A stretch of DNA of 19,579 nucleotides from Kiloniellaceae bacterium (GCA_021776195.1 JAJFGK010000022.1:1-19579); one strand, 5' to 3'. Shown: positions 1 to 7,807, counted from the stretch's first letter. Numbers and translations: made by a program. The notes: generated by a model from the sequence alone, not told the origin.

Positions 1-35
1 ATGGGTAACAGTTTGTACCTAAGACATGGGTGACA
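1..35. repeat. left terminal repeat of the IS481 element (incomplete)
   Basis: Contains two copies of ATGGGTRACA (1-10 and 26-35) and overlaps the last codons and TAG stop of the transposase. It pairs with 1234-1268 as an imperfect inverted repeat. The outer part is outside the window. Confidence 0.75.
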
Positions 36-1206
36 ACCTCGAGCCGAACGGGTTGTCGATGGTTTGCAGTGTTTTCTGCTCCAGGTCGATGTATCCGAGA
101 TCATAGTGCATAAAGCTGACGAGCCAAATGGCGTCGTCGACTTCCTTGATACCGAGCCTTTGTCCGGCCATGACGGTTGAGATGTTGATCTTCTTGCGGT
201 GCATGCAGATGCGCCCGCAGGCGGTGACGAGGATATCCTTGTCATGGAAGGGGTAGGTCAGCTCGGGCAGGCCGCGGTAGGGTCTTTTGGCGGGTCTGTA
301 GAGCTCGGCGGGGCACTTCATCTCAAGGGCCTCATGGGGTCTTTCGTAGTTGAATTCGCTGATGAAGTCATCGAAGCGTGCTTGTTGCTGCAGGCTGTTG
401 TGGCCGGGCGGCCTGGTGGTTTCCTTCTTGAGGGTGAGGTGCATACGCTCGTGGCGGCCGTTTTCTTGCGGGCGGCCTGGCTTGATGCGTTCGATGGCGA
501 TGCCGAGTCTGAGCCACCAGACGGAGAGTTTGGAGAGGTTATAGAGGCCGTTGGGACTGGCGAAGGGCAGGCCGTTGTCGGAGCGGATGGCCTCGGGCAG
601 GCCGCGTTCCTGGAAGAGCCTGAGGAAGGCCTCAAAGGCGCCGGTTTCCTTGGTTGATTGAAGGGCTTGGCAAGCCAGAATGAAGCGCGCGGCCTGGTCG
701 GTGACGGTCAGGGGGTAACAGTAGAGGCCGTTGCCGAGCTTGAACTCGCCCTTGAAGTCGGTACACCACAAGGCATTGGGCACCGTGGCTTGGGATAGGG
801 GCGTGCCCTGGGCCTTGTTGCGCCGGCGCTGGCGGGCGCGCTTGACCAGACCGTGCCGGTCGAGCACGGCATGGACCGTGCTTTTGGCGGGAATGCGGAC
901 ATCGCCGGCCAGGCGCCGCACCAGCAGTTCACGGATCTTCCTGGCCCCCCAGTGCGGTTTATCCTGCTTGCAGCGGACGATCATCGCCTCGATCGGCGCG
1001 GGCAGCTGGTTGGCATAGCGCACCGGCCGGCGCGAGCGGTCGCACAAGGCCTCGAGGCCGTGCTCCTTGTAGCGGTTGAAAATTTTGTAGCCGGTCTTTC
1101 GGGATATCCCGAAAGACCGGCACAGATCGCTCATGCTTTCGCCGTCCAGCAAGCGGGCGACAAATCGTAGACGTTCCTCCATCACCGAACTCTCTTTCCA
1201 CGGCAT
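19..1206 (-). CDS. IS481-family transposase (DDE, HTH plus rve integrase core)
   Basis: Catalyses cut or copy movement of the surrounding insertion sequence. The 395-aa protein has an N-terminal helix-turn-helix region (about residues 5-60, with SISRKTGYKIFNRY-like spacing around FGISRKTGYKIFNRY) and an integrase core with the DDE acidic residues in WCTDFKG, IRSDNGLPF and QENGRHERMH. The C-terminus carries the usual CGRICMHRKKINIS and VSFMHYDLGYIDLE blocks, so the length is normal for the family and the gene appears intact. I chose ATG at 1206 because GGAGG lies about 5 bases upstream; a GTG two codons earlier (1212) is possible. The last codons read through the left terminal repeat, which is common in this subfamily. 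Confidence 0.95.
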   Translation of the reverse strand: MPWKESSVMEERLRFVARLLDGESMSDLCRSFGISRKTGYKIFNRYKEHGLEALCDRSRRPVRYANQLPAPIEAMIVRCKQDKPHWGARKIRELLVRRLAGDVRIPAKSTVHAVLDRHGLVKRARQRRRNKAQGTPLSQATVPNALWCTDFKGEFKLGNGLYCYPLTVTDQAARFILACQALQSTKETGAFEAFLRLFQERGLPEAIRSDNGLPFASPNGLYNLSKLSVWWLRLGIAIERIKPGRPQENGRHERMHLTLKKETTRPPGHNSLQQQARFDDFISEFNYERPHEALEMKCPAELYRPAKRPYRGLPELTYPFHDKDILVTACGRICMHRKKINISTVMAGQRLGIKEVDDAIWLVSFMHYDLGYIDLEQKTLQTIDNPFGSRLSPMS

Positions 1207-1233
1207 CAACACCTCCGGCCAAAGGGCAAAAAG

Positions 1234-1313
1234 TGTTACCTATGTGTCCGGTACGATTCGTCACCTATGTCTCGGGTCGCTCAAGAGTGTCCGACCCGGA
1301 GACATGGGTAACA
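1234..1313. repeat. right end of the IS481 element with three TGTTACC-like motifs
   Basis: Motif copies lie at 1234-1246 and 1260-1273 facing outward and at 1292-1313 facing inward. The last two form an inverted pair (CCTATGTCTCGGGTCG against CGACCCGGAGACATGGG) that could fold into a hairpin with a 12-base loop. The copies are likely transposase binding sites, by analogy with other IS ends. Confidence 0.65.
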
Positions 1314-1450
1314 CTCTGGCGTCGCAAGGGCCTTGGTGGGTCTGAACAGGCCCACGCCGCCTTATGCCAACGGCCATAAAAATGACCGTTGGGCGCTCAC
1401 TCGCCGCTAGGGCTTTCCTCGCTTACGCTGCGGCCGCGCGGTCGCGCTTG

Positions 1451-1485
1451 CCAAGAGCCCATGAGTCAATCTCATGGGCACTTGG
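1451..1485 (-). terminator. strong hairpin just after the yghU stop, probable terminator without U-tract
   Basis: GCCCATGAG (1457-1465) and CTCATGGGC (1471-1479) form a perfect 9-bp stem with a 5-base loop, extended by CCAAG/CTTGG after one A-A mismatch. It starts 3 bases beyond the TAA of the minus-strand gene. No T-run follows on either strand, so intrinsic termination is uncertain; it may instead protect the 3' end of the message. The rest of 1314-1487 shows no gene I recognise. Confidence 0.5.
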
Positions 1486-1487
1486 AG

Positions 1488-2369
1488 TTACCCCTCCGCC
1501 GCCGCTTCGATCTTGTCCTGGGTCTTGGTGGCGAAGTCGCCGGCGTCGTGGCGTTCGCGCAGTTGCTCGTGGGGCTCGCCGGAGGTCCGGTTGACCATGC
1601 GGCCGCGCTTGACGGTCTCGCGGGCGTCGATTTCCCGGGCCCAGCGCTGGACGTTCTTGTAGGTCCCGACGTCGAGGAACTCGCCCGCGTCATAGTTCCG
1701 GCCCAGGGCCAGCCCGCCGTACCAGGGCCAGATCGCGATGTCGGCGATGGTGTAGTCCGCGCCGCACATGTAGCGGTGATCGGCCAGGTGCCGGTCGAGC
1801 ACATCGAGCTGACGCTTGACCTCCATGGCGAAGCGGTTGATCGGGTATTCGTACTTCTCCGGCGCATAGGCGTAGAAGTGACCGAAGCCGCCGCCGAGAT
1901 AGGGCGCGCTGCCCATCTGCCAGAACAGCCAGGACAGGCATTCGGCCCGCAGCGCCGGATCGCTGGGCAGCAGCGCGCCGAACTTCTCCGCCAGATAGAG
2001 CAGGATCGCGCCGGACTCGAAGACCCGGGTCGGCGGCGTCGTGCTGCGGTCCAGCAGGGCGGGGATCTTGGAGTTCGGGTTGATCTCGACGAAGCCGCTG
2101 CCGAACTGCTCGCCCTCGCCGATGCGGATCAGGTAGGCATCGTATTCGGCGCCCTCGAAACCCAGCGCCAGAAGCTCCTCCAGCATCACCGTGACCTTCA
2201 CGCCGTTGGGCGTGCCCAGCGAATAGAGCTGCAAGGGGTGCTTGCCCACGGGCAGCTCCTTGTCATGGGTCGAGCCGGCGATCGGGCGGTTGATGCTAGC
2301 GAAGGTCCCGCCGCTCTCTTGGTCCCAGGTCCAGACCTTGGGTGGCTCGTAGGTTGACGATTCGGTCAT
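1488..2369 (-). CDS. yghU: YghU-type glutathione S-transferase / GSH-dependent disulfide-bond oxidoreductase
   Basis: A Nu-class glutathione transferase of the cytosol; the E. coli member binds two glutathiones and reduces disulfides and organic peroxides. The 293-aa sequence matches the family almost end to end: the N-terminal extension with KVWTWD and INRPIAG, the thioredoxin-like domain with LYSLGTPNG (about 48-56), the cis-proline in NSKIPAL (about 99-105) and the ESG glutathione contact (118-120), then the helical C-terminal domain with LFWQMGSAPYLGGGFGHF and ADIAIWPW. The threonine-proline-asparagine of TPNG replaces the usual Tyr/Ser catalytic residue, as known for YghU. GGAG lies about 8 bases before the ATG. 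The gene stands alone between the IS and the oxidoreductase gene, 158 bases downstream of the latter. Confidence 0.95.
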   Translation of the reverse strand: MTESSTYEPPKVWTWDQESGGTFASINRPIAGSTHDKELPVGKHPLQLYSLGTPNGVKVTVMLEELLALGFEGAEYDAYLIRIGEGEQFGSGFVEINPNSKIPALLDRSTTPPTRVFESGAILLYLAEKFGALLPSDPALRAECLSWLFWQMGSAPYLGGGFGHFYAYAPEKYEYPINRFAMEVKRQLDVLDRHLADHRYMCGADYTIADIAIWPWYGGLALGRNYDAGEFLDVGTYKNVQRWAREIDARETVKRGRMVNRTSGEPHEQLRERHDAGDFATKTQDKIEAAAEG

Positions 2370-2527
2370 GCGCGATCTCCAGTCCTGTTGTTCTTGCTCT
2401 AGCCCCGGTGCTGTCCAAGTCGGTCAGTCTCTCCATATGAGGTTCCGACGAGTCAATTGGAAGCTTTGCAAGCCAAACCCATAAGACCCCCGCTGTCAAA
2501 AGCCCCCGGTATTACAAGCCCCCCATG

Positions 2528-3733
2528 TCAAAACACGCCGATCTCGCGCAGGGGCCGGTTCTCCAGGATGCGCTCGACGCCGAATCGGGTGAGGTCGAGG
2601 CTGCGGTAACGCCCGTGGACGATCAGCTCCATGAGGGCGCGGCCGCTGGCCGGGCCCTGCATCACCCCGTGGCCCGAATAGCCAGTGGCGACGTAGAAGT
2701 TCTCCAGGCCGGGCGCGCGCCCGATGATGGCGTTCTGATCGAGGCTGTTGAAATCGTAGTGGCAGGCATAGCTGCGCTCGAGCCGCAGTTCCTCGAAGGC
2801 GGGAAAGCGCTTGTAAAGGGTCGGCCAGACGATCTCCTCGAAATCGGCGTGATGGGGCTCGAAACATCCGGGCGGCGGGTCCCAGATCGCCGGGTCGTCG
2901 TCTTCCGGCGGGGCGCAGCCGCAGAGGTAGCCGAAGCCGCCGCCGCCCTCCGGCCGGCCCCAGACCCCCTCGGGATGGATCGTCAGGGGCCAGTCCGAGA
3001 CCTCGATCCTGGTGCGCACCACGAAGGCGCTGCGCTTGCGTGGCTCGACCGGCAGGGCGACGCTGGCCAGACCGGCGATCTTCGCCGCGTCGCGCGCGCC
3101 GCCGCAGTTGACCACGCAGCCCGCCGTCAGGGTCTCGCCCGAGGCCAGCTCAACCCCGGTGATGCGCTTGCCGTCGCGGGTCAGGCCGACGGCTTCGTCG
3201 GTCAGGTAGCGCGCGCCCAGGGACCGGGCCTTGCGCTTGAAGGCCTGGAGCAGGGCGTAGGGGTCGTACCAGCCCTCGTTGGCCGCGCCGAGGAAGCCAC
3301 CGGCAAGCCCCTCGGTGGCCAGGGCGGGAAAACGCGCGCCCAGGGCCGCCGGGTCCAGGTGGTCGATCCGGGCCCCCAACCTGCACTGGAGGTCATGGTT
3401 GGCCCGCATGACGTCCAGGCCGTCCTCGGGCGCCAGCAGAAGATAGCCGTTCTCGCGAAAGCCGACCTCGGGCGCCTCGCCCTCGATCTCCAACAGGGTC
3501 CCGGCCTGGCGGATGACCTGGGCGCCGTAGAGCCCGATTTCGATATTCTCCGGAGTCGAGAACTGCTGGCGCACGCCGCCGGTGGCGTGGGTCGTCGAGG
3601 CGAAGGCGTAGGTCGGGTCGCGCTCGATCACCAGGACCGAGCCGTCGAAATCGGCGCTCGCGGCCAGGGCATGGGCCGTGCAGCTCCCGATGATGCCGCC
3701 GCCGACAATGACGACGTCGAAGCTCTCTGGCAT
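2528..3733 (-). CDS. FAD-dependent oxidoreductase, DAO family (sarcosine oxidase beta / FOXRED1-like)
   Basis: Predicted cytosolic flavoenzyme that oxidises a C-N bond of an amine or amino acid. The 401-aa protein opens with a Rossmann FAD motif, VVIVGGGIIGS (residues 7-17), and an acidic end to strand 2 (VIERD). The block STTHATGGVRQQFSTPENI is typical of the sarcosine oxidase beta/FOXRED1 branch, where this region carries the flavin. The C-terminal FAD motif is present as ENFYVATGYSGHGVMQGPASG. GGGGAT sits shortly before the ATG. It is divergent from the hydrolase gene at 3851, and a weak TTGACC box (minus strand, 3786-3791) lies in the 117-bp gap. The substrate cannot be told from sequence; it may share a pathway with the divergent genes, which is inference only. 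Confidence 0.88.
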   Translation of the reverse strand: MPESFDVVIVGGGIIGSCTAHALAASADFDGSVLVIERDPTYAFASTTHATGGVRQQFSTPENIEIGLYGAQVIRQAGTLLEIEGEAPEVGFRENGYLLLAPEDGLDVMRANHDLQCRLGARIDHLDPAALGARFPALATEGLAGGFLGAANEGWYDPYALLQAFKRKARSLGARYLTDEAVGLTRDGKRITGVELASGETLTAGCVVNCGGARDAAKIAGLASVALPVEPRKRSAFVVRTRIEVSDWPLTIHPEGVWGRPEGGGGFGYLCGCAPPEDDDPAIWDPPPGCFEPHHADFEEIVWPTLYKRFPAFEELRLERSYACHYDFNSLDQNAIIGRAPGLENFYVATGYSGHGVMQGPASGRALMELIVHGRYRSLDLTRFGVERILENRPLREIGVF

Positions 3734-3850
3734 GGCCGGTAATCCCCACTCCGCGGACCGCTAGAATTCGACGGCAAGCCGGGCGGGTCAAGGCACCGCT
3801 TCCCTCTGCGGCGGCGCGGGCGGCCAGGCCCTTGACGCGGGCGGGCGGTC

Positions 3851-4717
3851 ATGGTCGATCTTGAGGAGAAAAACAGCACGACGGGGGCGCCGATGGCACT
3901 GCTGGAACTGGGGCTCGAGGATGCCCTCTACTATGAGGAAACGCCGCCGGCGCGCGCCGGGGCGGTCAGTTTCGTCTTCGTCAATCCGATCACCGGCGAC
4001 GTCGGGCTGTGGAAAGACAAGATCGTCCCGGCCCTGACGGCGGCGGGTTACGGCACCCTGGTCTATAACTTCCGCGGCCAGGCCAACAGCCCCCACGACC
4101 CGGGCCTGGCGCTGAACGACGACTTGATCGTCGGCGACCTGATGACCCTGATGGCCGCGCTGAGGGACCGGGGCGGCCTGGCAAAGCCGGTGCCGGTGGG
4201 GCTATCGATCGGTGGGCTCTACGCCGCCCGCGCCATTCTCGGCGGCGCGGCGGCGGCCGGCCTGGTGCTGATCAACACCCTCCGGCGCAACAGTCCGCGC
4301 ATCGCCTGGATGAACGACGCCGCCCTCAGGGTCATGACCGTGGGCGGGCCGAACCTGATGAAGGACCTCTACTTTCCGCTGCTGATGGGCGAGCCCTTTC
4401 AGGCCGCCAACCGGGCGAACTTCCTGCTCGACGAGCCCGACTACGAGCCGCTGCCCGAGGACTCCAGCGCCTTCAACCTGCTGACCCACATGGGCGCCAG
4501 CGACTGGGAGGTCGACTGGTCGGCGCTCGACCTGCCGACGCTCTCGGTCACCGGGCTGCAGGACCGGGTCTTCTATGACGCGGCGGTGGTCGAGGAACTT
4601 TTCGCCAGCCTGCCCCAGGGCCGCCGTCTGGACGTGGCCGAGGCCGGTCACATGCTGCCGCTGGAGACGCCGGAGCCGCTGATCGAGGGCCTGCTCGCCT
4701 TCGCCAAGGATCTCTAA
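3851..4717 (+). CDS. alpha/beta hydrolase
   Basis: A 288-aa alpha/beta-hydrolase-fold protein of unknown substrate. The nucleophile elbow is in PVGLSIGGLYAAR (about residues 117-129, Ser in G-L-S-I-G), an acidic residue follows in SVTGLQDRVFYD, and the catalytic His is in EAGHMLPLE near the C-terminus. An oxyanion-type region is suggested by NFRGQANSPHD, which resembles serine aminopeptidase or lysophospholipase-like hydrolases. No signal peptide is seen, so it is probably cytosolic. An alternative ATG at 3893 (MALLELG) would drop 14 residues; neither start has a convincing Shine-Dalgarno site, and 3851 keeps the longer frame. It is first in a plus-strand run, with the permease starting 5 bases after its stop. 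Confidence 0.85.
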   Translation: MVDLEEKNSTTGAPMALLELGLEDALYYEETPPARAGAVSFVFVNPITGDVGLWKDKIVPALTAAGYGTLVYNFRGQANSPHDPGLALNDDLIVGDLMTLMAALRDRGGLAKPVPVGLSIGGLYAARAILGGAAAAGLVLINTLRRNSPRIAWMNDAALRVMTVGGPNLMKDLYFPLLMGEPFQAANRANFLLDEPDYEPLPEDSSAFNLLTHMGASDWEVDWSALDLPTLSVTGLQDRVFYDAAVVEELFASLPQGRRLDVAEAGHMLPLETPEPLIEGLLAFAKDL

Positions 4718-4722
4718 AAGCG

Positions 4723-5658
4723 ATGCGCGGCTGGGTCGCCTATCTGCTCTGTTTCATCGGCGTGCTGGGTCACGGCTCCAGCGAGTTCGTCTCCAAGCTG
4801 GCGGCGACGCCGGGGCCGGAGTTCAGCGTCTGGCGTTTCATGATCGGTGGCGCCGGGCTGGTGATCGCCACCCAGTTCCTGCCCCAATCGCGCGACCTGA
4901 TCACCCCGCTGCGCCGCGACGGCCGCCGGATCCTCGCGCTCTCTTGTCTCGGCATGGCCTTTGGGCAGTTGGTCTTTCACTGGTCGCTCGACTTCGCCTC
5001 GGTGGTGCAGGTCGCGACCATGGTGACCTCCATGCCGATCTTCGTGGTGCTGGTCGACCGCCTGGTCAACGGCACGCCGATCACCGCGCCCAAGATGGTC
5101 AGCGGCATCGGCGCCTTCATCGGCGTGGTGCTGCTGGTGACCGACGGCGCGCTGGATAGCCTGGCCTTCGGCGGCGACAGCCTGATCGGCACCCTGATGG
5201 CGCTACTCTGCGCCTTCATCGGCGGCTTTTACATCGTGCTCTCCAAGCCCCTGGTGCAGCGCTACGGGCCCATGCGCATGACCGCCTACACCTTCGCCCT
5301 GGGGTTCTTCTTCCTCTATGCCGTGGTCGGGCTGGCCTGGGGCATCTGGGTCGATCCGCTCAGCCTGGCCGACAAGCAGCCGCAGCAGATCGCCGGCATC
5401 CTCACCATCGGCATCTGGAACACCGCCATCGCCATGATGGTCTGGCTCTGGGGCATGGCCGTCGCCCCGGACCTGGCCCGGGCCAACTACCTGTTCTTCC
5501 TGAAGCCCGTGGTCGCCGCCGTGCTGGCGGTCGCGATCCTCGGCGATGTCATCACCTGGCTCCAGGGCCTCGCGATCTTCGCCATTTGTTTTTGCGTCGT
5601 CCTGGAGGTCCTCTGGACCGAACGGCGCCGCGCCGCCGCGCCGATTGCCCAAACCTGA
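4723..5658 (+). CDS. DMT-superfamily permease, two EamA domains
   Basis: Inner-membrane transporter of the drug/metabolite (RhaT/EamA) superfamily; members move amino acids, sugars or drugs, usually outward. The 311-aa protein shows about ten hydrophobic segments in two repeated halves: residues about 1-140 (with GSSEFVSKLA and FVVLVDRLVNGTPI) and about 150-305 (with GGFYIVLSKPLVQRYGP and NYLFFLKPVVAAVLAVAILGD, the typical last-repeat signature). The basic C-terminal tail WTERRRAA would face the cytosol. It follows the hydrolase gene by 5 bases and precedes the RraA gene by 27, so co-transcription and a shared substrate are likely, but the substrate is unknown. Confidence 0.9.
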   Translation: MRGWVAYLLCFIGVLGHGSSEFVSKLAATPGPEFSVWRFMIGGAGLVIATQFLPQSRDLITPLRRDGRRILALSCLGMAFGQLVFHWSLDFASVVQVATMVTSMPIFVVLVDRLVNGTPITAPKMVSGIGAFIGVVLLVTDGALDSLAFGGDSLIGTLMALLCAFIGGFYIVLSKPLVQRYGPMRMTAYTFALGFFFLYAVVGLAWGIWVDPLSLADKQPQQIAGILTIGIWNTAIAMMVWLWGMAVAPDLARANYLFFLKPVVAAVLAVAILGDVITWLQGLAIFAICFCVVLEVLWTERRRAAAPIAQT

Positions 5659-5685
5659 TCCGCTCATCCGATAGGGAGCCGCACC

Positions 5686-6378
5686 ATGACCGACTTCACC
5701 CCGGAAGACCTGCAGCGCCTGGCGCAGTGGGATACGCCGACCATCTGCAACGGCCTGGAGCTGGTGGTGCCGGCGCGCCGAGCGCTGGGCTTCACGGTCG
5801 AGCCCTTCGCCGTACTGGCCCCGGATCTGGCGCCCATCGTCGGCTACGCCCGCACCGCGACGATCCGCGCCATGCAGCCGCCGCCGCCCGAAGGCGCGGC
5901 CGCGCGGGCCGACTACTACGGCTATGTGGCCGAATCGCCCGGCCCGACGGTGATGGTGATCCAGGATCTCGATTCCCAGCCCGGCTACGGGGCCTGGTGG
6001 GGCGAGGTCAACACGGCGATCCACAAGGGCCTGGGCGCGCTGGGCTGTGTCACCAACGGTTCCATGCGCGACCTGACCGACAGCGCGCCGGGCTTTCAGC
6101 TTCTGGCCGGCCGGGTCGGGCCGAGCCATGCCCATGTCCACGCGGTCGACTTCGGCGGCCAGGTCAACGTCCACGGCATGACCGTGGCCCACGGCGACAT
6201 CATCCACGCCGACCGCCACGGCGCCGTGGTAGTTCCGGCCGAGGCAGTCATGGCCCTGCCCGCCGCCATCGATCTCATTGCCCGGCGCGAGGCCGAGCTG
6301 TTGAAAGCCGCCCGCGCCCCGGACTTCGACATCGACAAGCTGAAGGCGGCCATGGCGGCTGCCGCGGAGATTCATTAA
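5686..6378 (+). CDS. RraA-family protein (HMG/CHA aldolase-like)
   Basis: Member of the RraA/DlpA fold (PF03737), which includes 4-hydroxy-4-methyl-2-oxoglutarate aldolases, oxaloacetate decarboxylases and the RNase E inhibitor RraA. The 230-aa length is typical. It starts with the family opening L..WDTPTICNGLE (about 12-25). The core motif is WWGEVNTAIHKGLGALG followed by VTNGSMRD, where R128 and D129 match the conserved substrate and metal residues; HADRHGAVVVP (about 174-184) is the second conserved block. Given the neighbours, a metal-dependent aldolase or decarboxylase in breakdown of a small acid is more likely than RNase control. AGGGAG lies about 7 bases before the ATG. The gene is third in the plus-strand run and its stop is followed by a palindromic repeat. 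Confidence 0.88.
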   Translation: MTDFTPEDLQRLAQWDTPTICNGLELVVPARRALGFTVEPFAVLAPDLAPIVGYARTATIRAMQPPPPEGAAARADYYGYVAESPGPTVMVIQDLDSQPGYGAWWGEVNTAIHKGLGALGCVTNGSMRDLTDSAPGFQLLAGRVGPSHAHVHAVDFGGQVNVHGMTVAHGDIIHADRHGAVVVPAEAVMALPAAIDLIARREAELLKAARAPDFDIDKLKAAMAAAAEIH

Positions 6379-6427
6379 GGGGGTGACCGAGGAGTGGCCC
6401 TGGCCGACCAAGCCGATTGTTCCCACC

Positions 6428-6505
6428 GTCGCCCCGGCCTCGAGCCGGGACCCATGGGTCCGTGCGCTCCGATGGATGGACCCCGGATCAAGTCCGGGGT
6501 GACAC
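6428..6505. repeat. imperfect palindromic intergenic repeat (REP-like, GGATCAAGTCCGGGGTGAC type)
   Basis: Two hairpins, CCCGGC(CTCGA)GCCGGG at 6433-6449 and CCCCGGA(TCAAG)TCCGGGG at 6481-6499, are also inverted copies of each other around a short centre, so the unit forms one long imperfect palindrome of about 75 bases. The right half recurs at 7808-7837. Such repeats are widespread between genes in alphaproteobacteria. The unit ends only about 15 bases before the GTG start at 6518, beside the ribosome site of that gene. Confidence 0.8.
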
Positions 6506-6517
6506 CTGGAGGGAACC

Positions 6518-7633
6518 GTGACTGTGGCGAGACCTCATGACACGACGGATGGGTCGCCGGCCATGATCGTCACGCGGCTCGATTTCCAGGACCATACTTT
6601 CCGGTTTCGGGACGGCGACTACGTCATGTCCCACGTCACGCAGAAGGACTTGAAGGTTCGGGTGCTGCGGCTGGAGGCGGCGGGTGGGCATGTGGGCTGG
6701 GGCGAGATCGTGCGCCGGCCGACCCTCGACCCGCGCTCGGTGACATCCCAGGAAGAAGCGCTAATGGCGGCGCTGGTCGGCCAGCGGATCGCCGATCTGC
6801 CGGCCATCGCCACCGAGACACGCCAGCGCGACAGCGCCCTGCGCGGACTGGCCCTGGGGCTGGAAACCGCCTTCCTCGATCTCGCGGCGCGGCGGGCCGG
6901 TCTGCCGCTCTATGCTCTGATGGGTGGCAAACGCGCCGAGCAGGTGCCGGACTACTATTCGCTCTCCTGCGGCGATCCTGGATCGCTCGCCGCGAAGCTC
7001 GCGGCCGAGGCGGCGGGCTGGCCGGTGGTCCAGGTCAAACTGGGCATCGGCGACCCGGCGGCGGACCGCGAACGGCTGCGCGCGGCGCTGCCGGCCCTGG
7101 GGCCGGACCAGACCCTGCTGGCCGATTTCAATGGCGCCTGGGACGTGGCGACGGCGCTGTCGGTGATCGCCGGCTTCGACGACCCGCGCATTATCTGGGA
7201 GGAACCCTGCGACAGCGTCGAGGCGAACAGCCAGGTCGTGGCGCGATCCGGGCGCCCGGTGATGTTCGACCAGTGCCTGGAGACCCTGGCGACCGTCGCG
7301 CGAGTGGTGGCCGAGGGCCGGGCCCATTCGGTCTGCATCAAGCCCGGACTGCTGGGTGGGCTCGAGCCGGCGCGGGCGGCGCGGGATCTCTGTATCGAGG
7401 CGGGGATGCCTATGCGCATCGACGGTCCCTGGTGCGGCCATATCGCCACCGCCGCCTGCCTGCACTTGGCCATCGGCGCCCCCGCCGAACTGCTGATCGC
7501 GGGCTGCGACCTGCGCCAGCCATTGCGGCTCGACGAGGACTGGGGCGGCACCCGGCACCTCCCCGGCCACCGCATCGCCCCCACCGAGGGGCCGGGTCAC
7601 GGCGCGGCGCCGCCGTCGGCGGCACCTCATTGA
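6518..7633 (+). CDS. enolase-superfamily enzyme (mandelate racemase / muconate-lactonizing type)
   Basis: A 371-aa TIM-barrel enzyme that abstracts a proton alpha to a carboxylate using a divalent metal; racemase, epimerase, dehydratase and cycloisomerase activities occur in the family. Visible active-site elements are the capping N-terminal domain (about 16-125), K174 in VQVKLGIGD, metal ligands near D203 (ADFNGAWD), E228/E229 (IWEEPC) and D251 (MFDQC), and K275 in CIKPGLLGG. A Lys on both barrel sides favours the muconate-lactonizing/dipeptide-epimerase subgroup. The first Lys of the usual KxK motif is Gln172. The start is GTG, preceded 5 bases away by GGAGGG; ATG at 6563 lacks such a site. 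It is the last gene of the plus-strand run, separated by the repeat at 6428-6505. The true substrate is unknown. Confidence 0.88.
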   Translation: MTVARPHDTTDGSPAMIVTRLDFQDHTFRFRDGDYVMSHVTQKDLKVRVLRLEAAGGHVGWGEIVRRPTLDPRSVTSQEEALMAALVGQRIADLPAIATETRQRDSALRGLALGLETAFLDLAARRAGLPLYALMGGKRAEQVPDYYSLSCGDPGSLAAKLAAEAAGWPVVQVKLGIGDPAADRERLRAALPALGPDQTLLADFNGAWDVATALSVIAGFDDPRIIWEEPCDSVEANSQVVARSGRPVMFDQCLETLATVARVVAEGRAHSVCIKPGLLGGLEPARAARDLCIEAGMPMRIDGPWCGHIATAACLHLAIGAPAELLIAGCDLRQPLRLDEDWGGTRHLPGHRIAPTEGPGHGAAPPSAAPH

Positions 7634-7770
7634 GGCAAGGTCCGAAAAGGGAATCCGAAAAGGCGCCAGTCCCCATTCTCGCCCGCGCGGACCTCCGGCC
7701 AAGCACCGCACGCCCGGTGGTCAGTCCGATCCAATTTCCAAACCAATTTGCCGTTGTTTTCACTTAGAAA

Positions 7771-7797
7771 AAATAAAGGGGACAGTCCCCTTTATTT
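7771..7797. terminator. perfect 12-bp hairpin with GGGGACAGTCCCC core, possible bidirectional terminator
   Basis: AAATAAAGGGGA and TCCCCTTTATTT are exact inverse complements around a CAG loop. The T-rich outer arms give a partial U-tract in both directions, which suits its place between convergent genes. The GGGGACAGTCCCC core resembles repeats often associated with REP-type (RAYT) tyrosine transposases; that link is recalled family knowledge and no such gene is in the window. Confidence 0.6.
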
Positions 7798-7807
7798 GCG
7801 CGCTGAC

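Larger units (their letters stand above)
1..1313 (-). mobile_element. IS481-family insertion sequence, left end cut by window edge
   Basis: A single DDE transposase gene is flanked by related terminal repeats. The left repeat (1-35) and the reverse complement of 1234-1268 agree at about 24 of 35 positions; both are built from copies of the motif TGTYACCYATGT. A further inverted copy at 1292-1313, reading TGTTACCCATGTCTCCGG on the minus strand, probably marks the true right terminus, since IS481-family ends start with TGT. The matching outer left terminus would lie before base 1, so no target duplication can be read. The boundary at 1313 is an inference; the transposase and repeats are seen directly. 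Confidence 0.85.

Noticed and set aside
2480..2527. Three spaced CCCCC blocks with TGTCAAAA-like neighbours, considered as a small direct repeat array
   Set aside because: Spacing is irregular and the shared sequence is too short; no CRISPR-like repeat/spacer order.
2525..3742. 405-aa plus-strand open frame opposite the FAD oxidoreductase
   Set aside because: Antisense shadow of a protein with clear FAD motifs; no motif of its own.
5203..6426. 407-aa minus-strand open frame across the permease and RraA genes
   Set aside because: Antisense to two well-supported genes, very rich in Gly/Asp/His/Arg, no recognisable domain.
7641..7663. TCCGAAAAGG direct repeat as an operator
   Set aside because: It lies downstream of a stop codon between convergent genes, where an operator is unlikely; it is more likely repeat debris.
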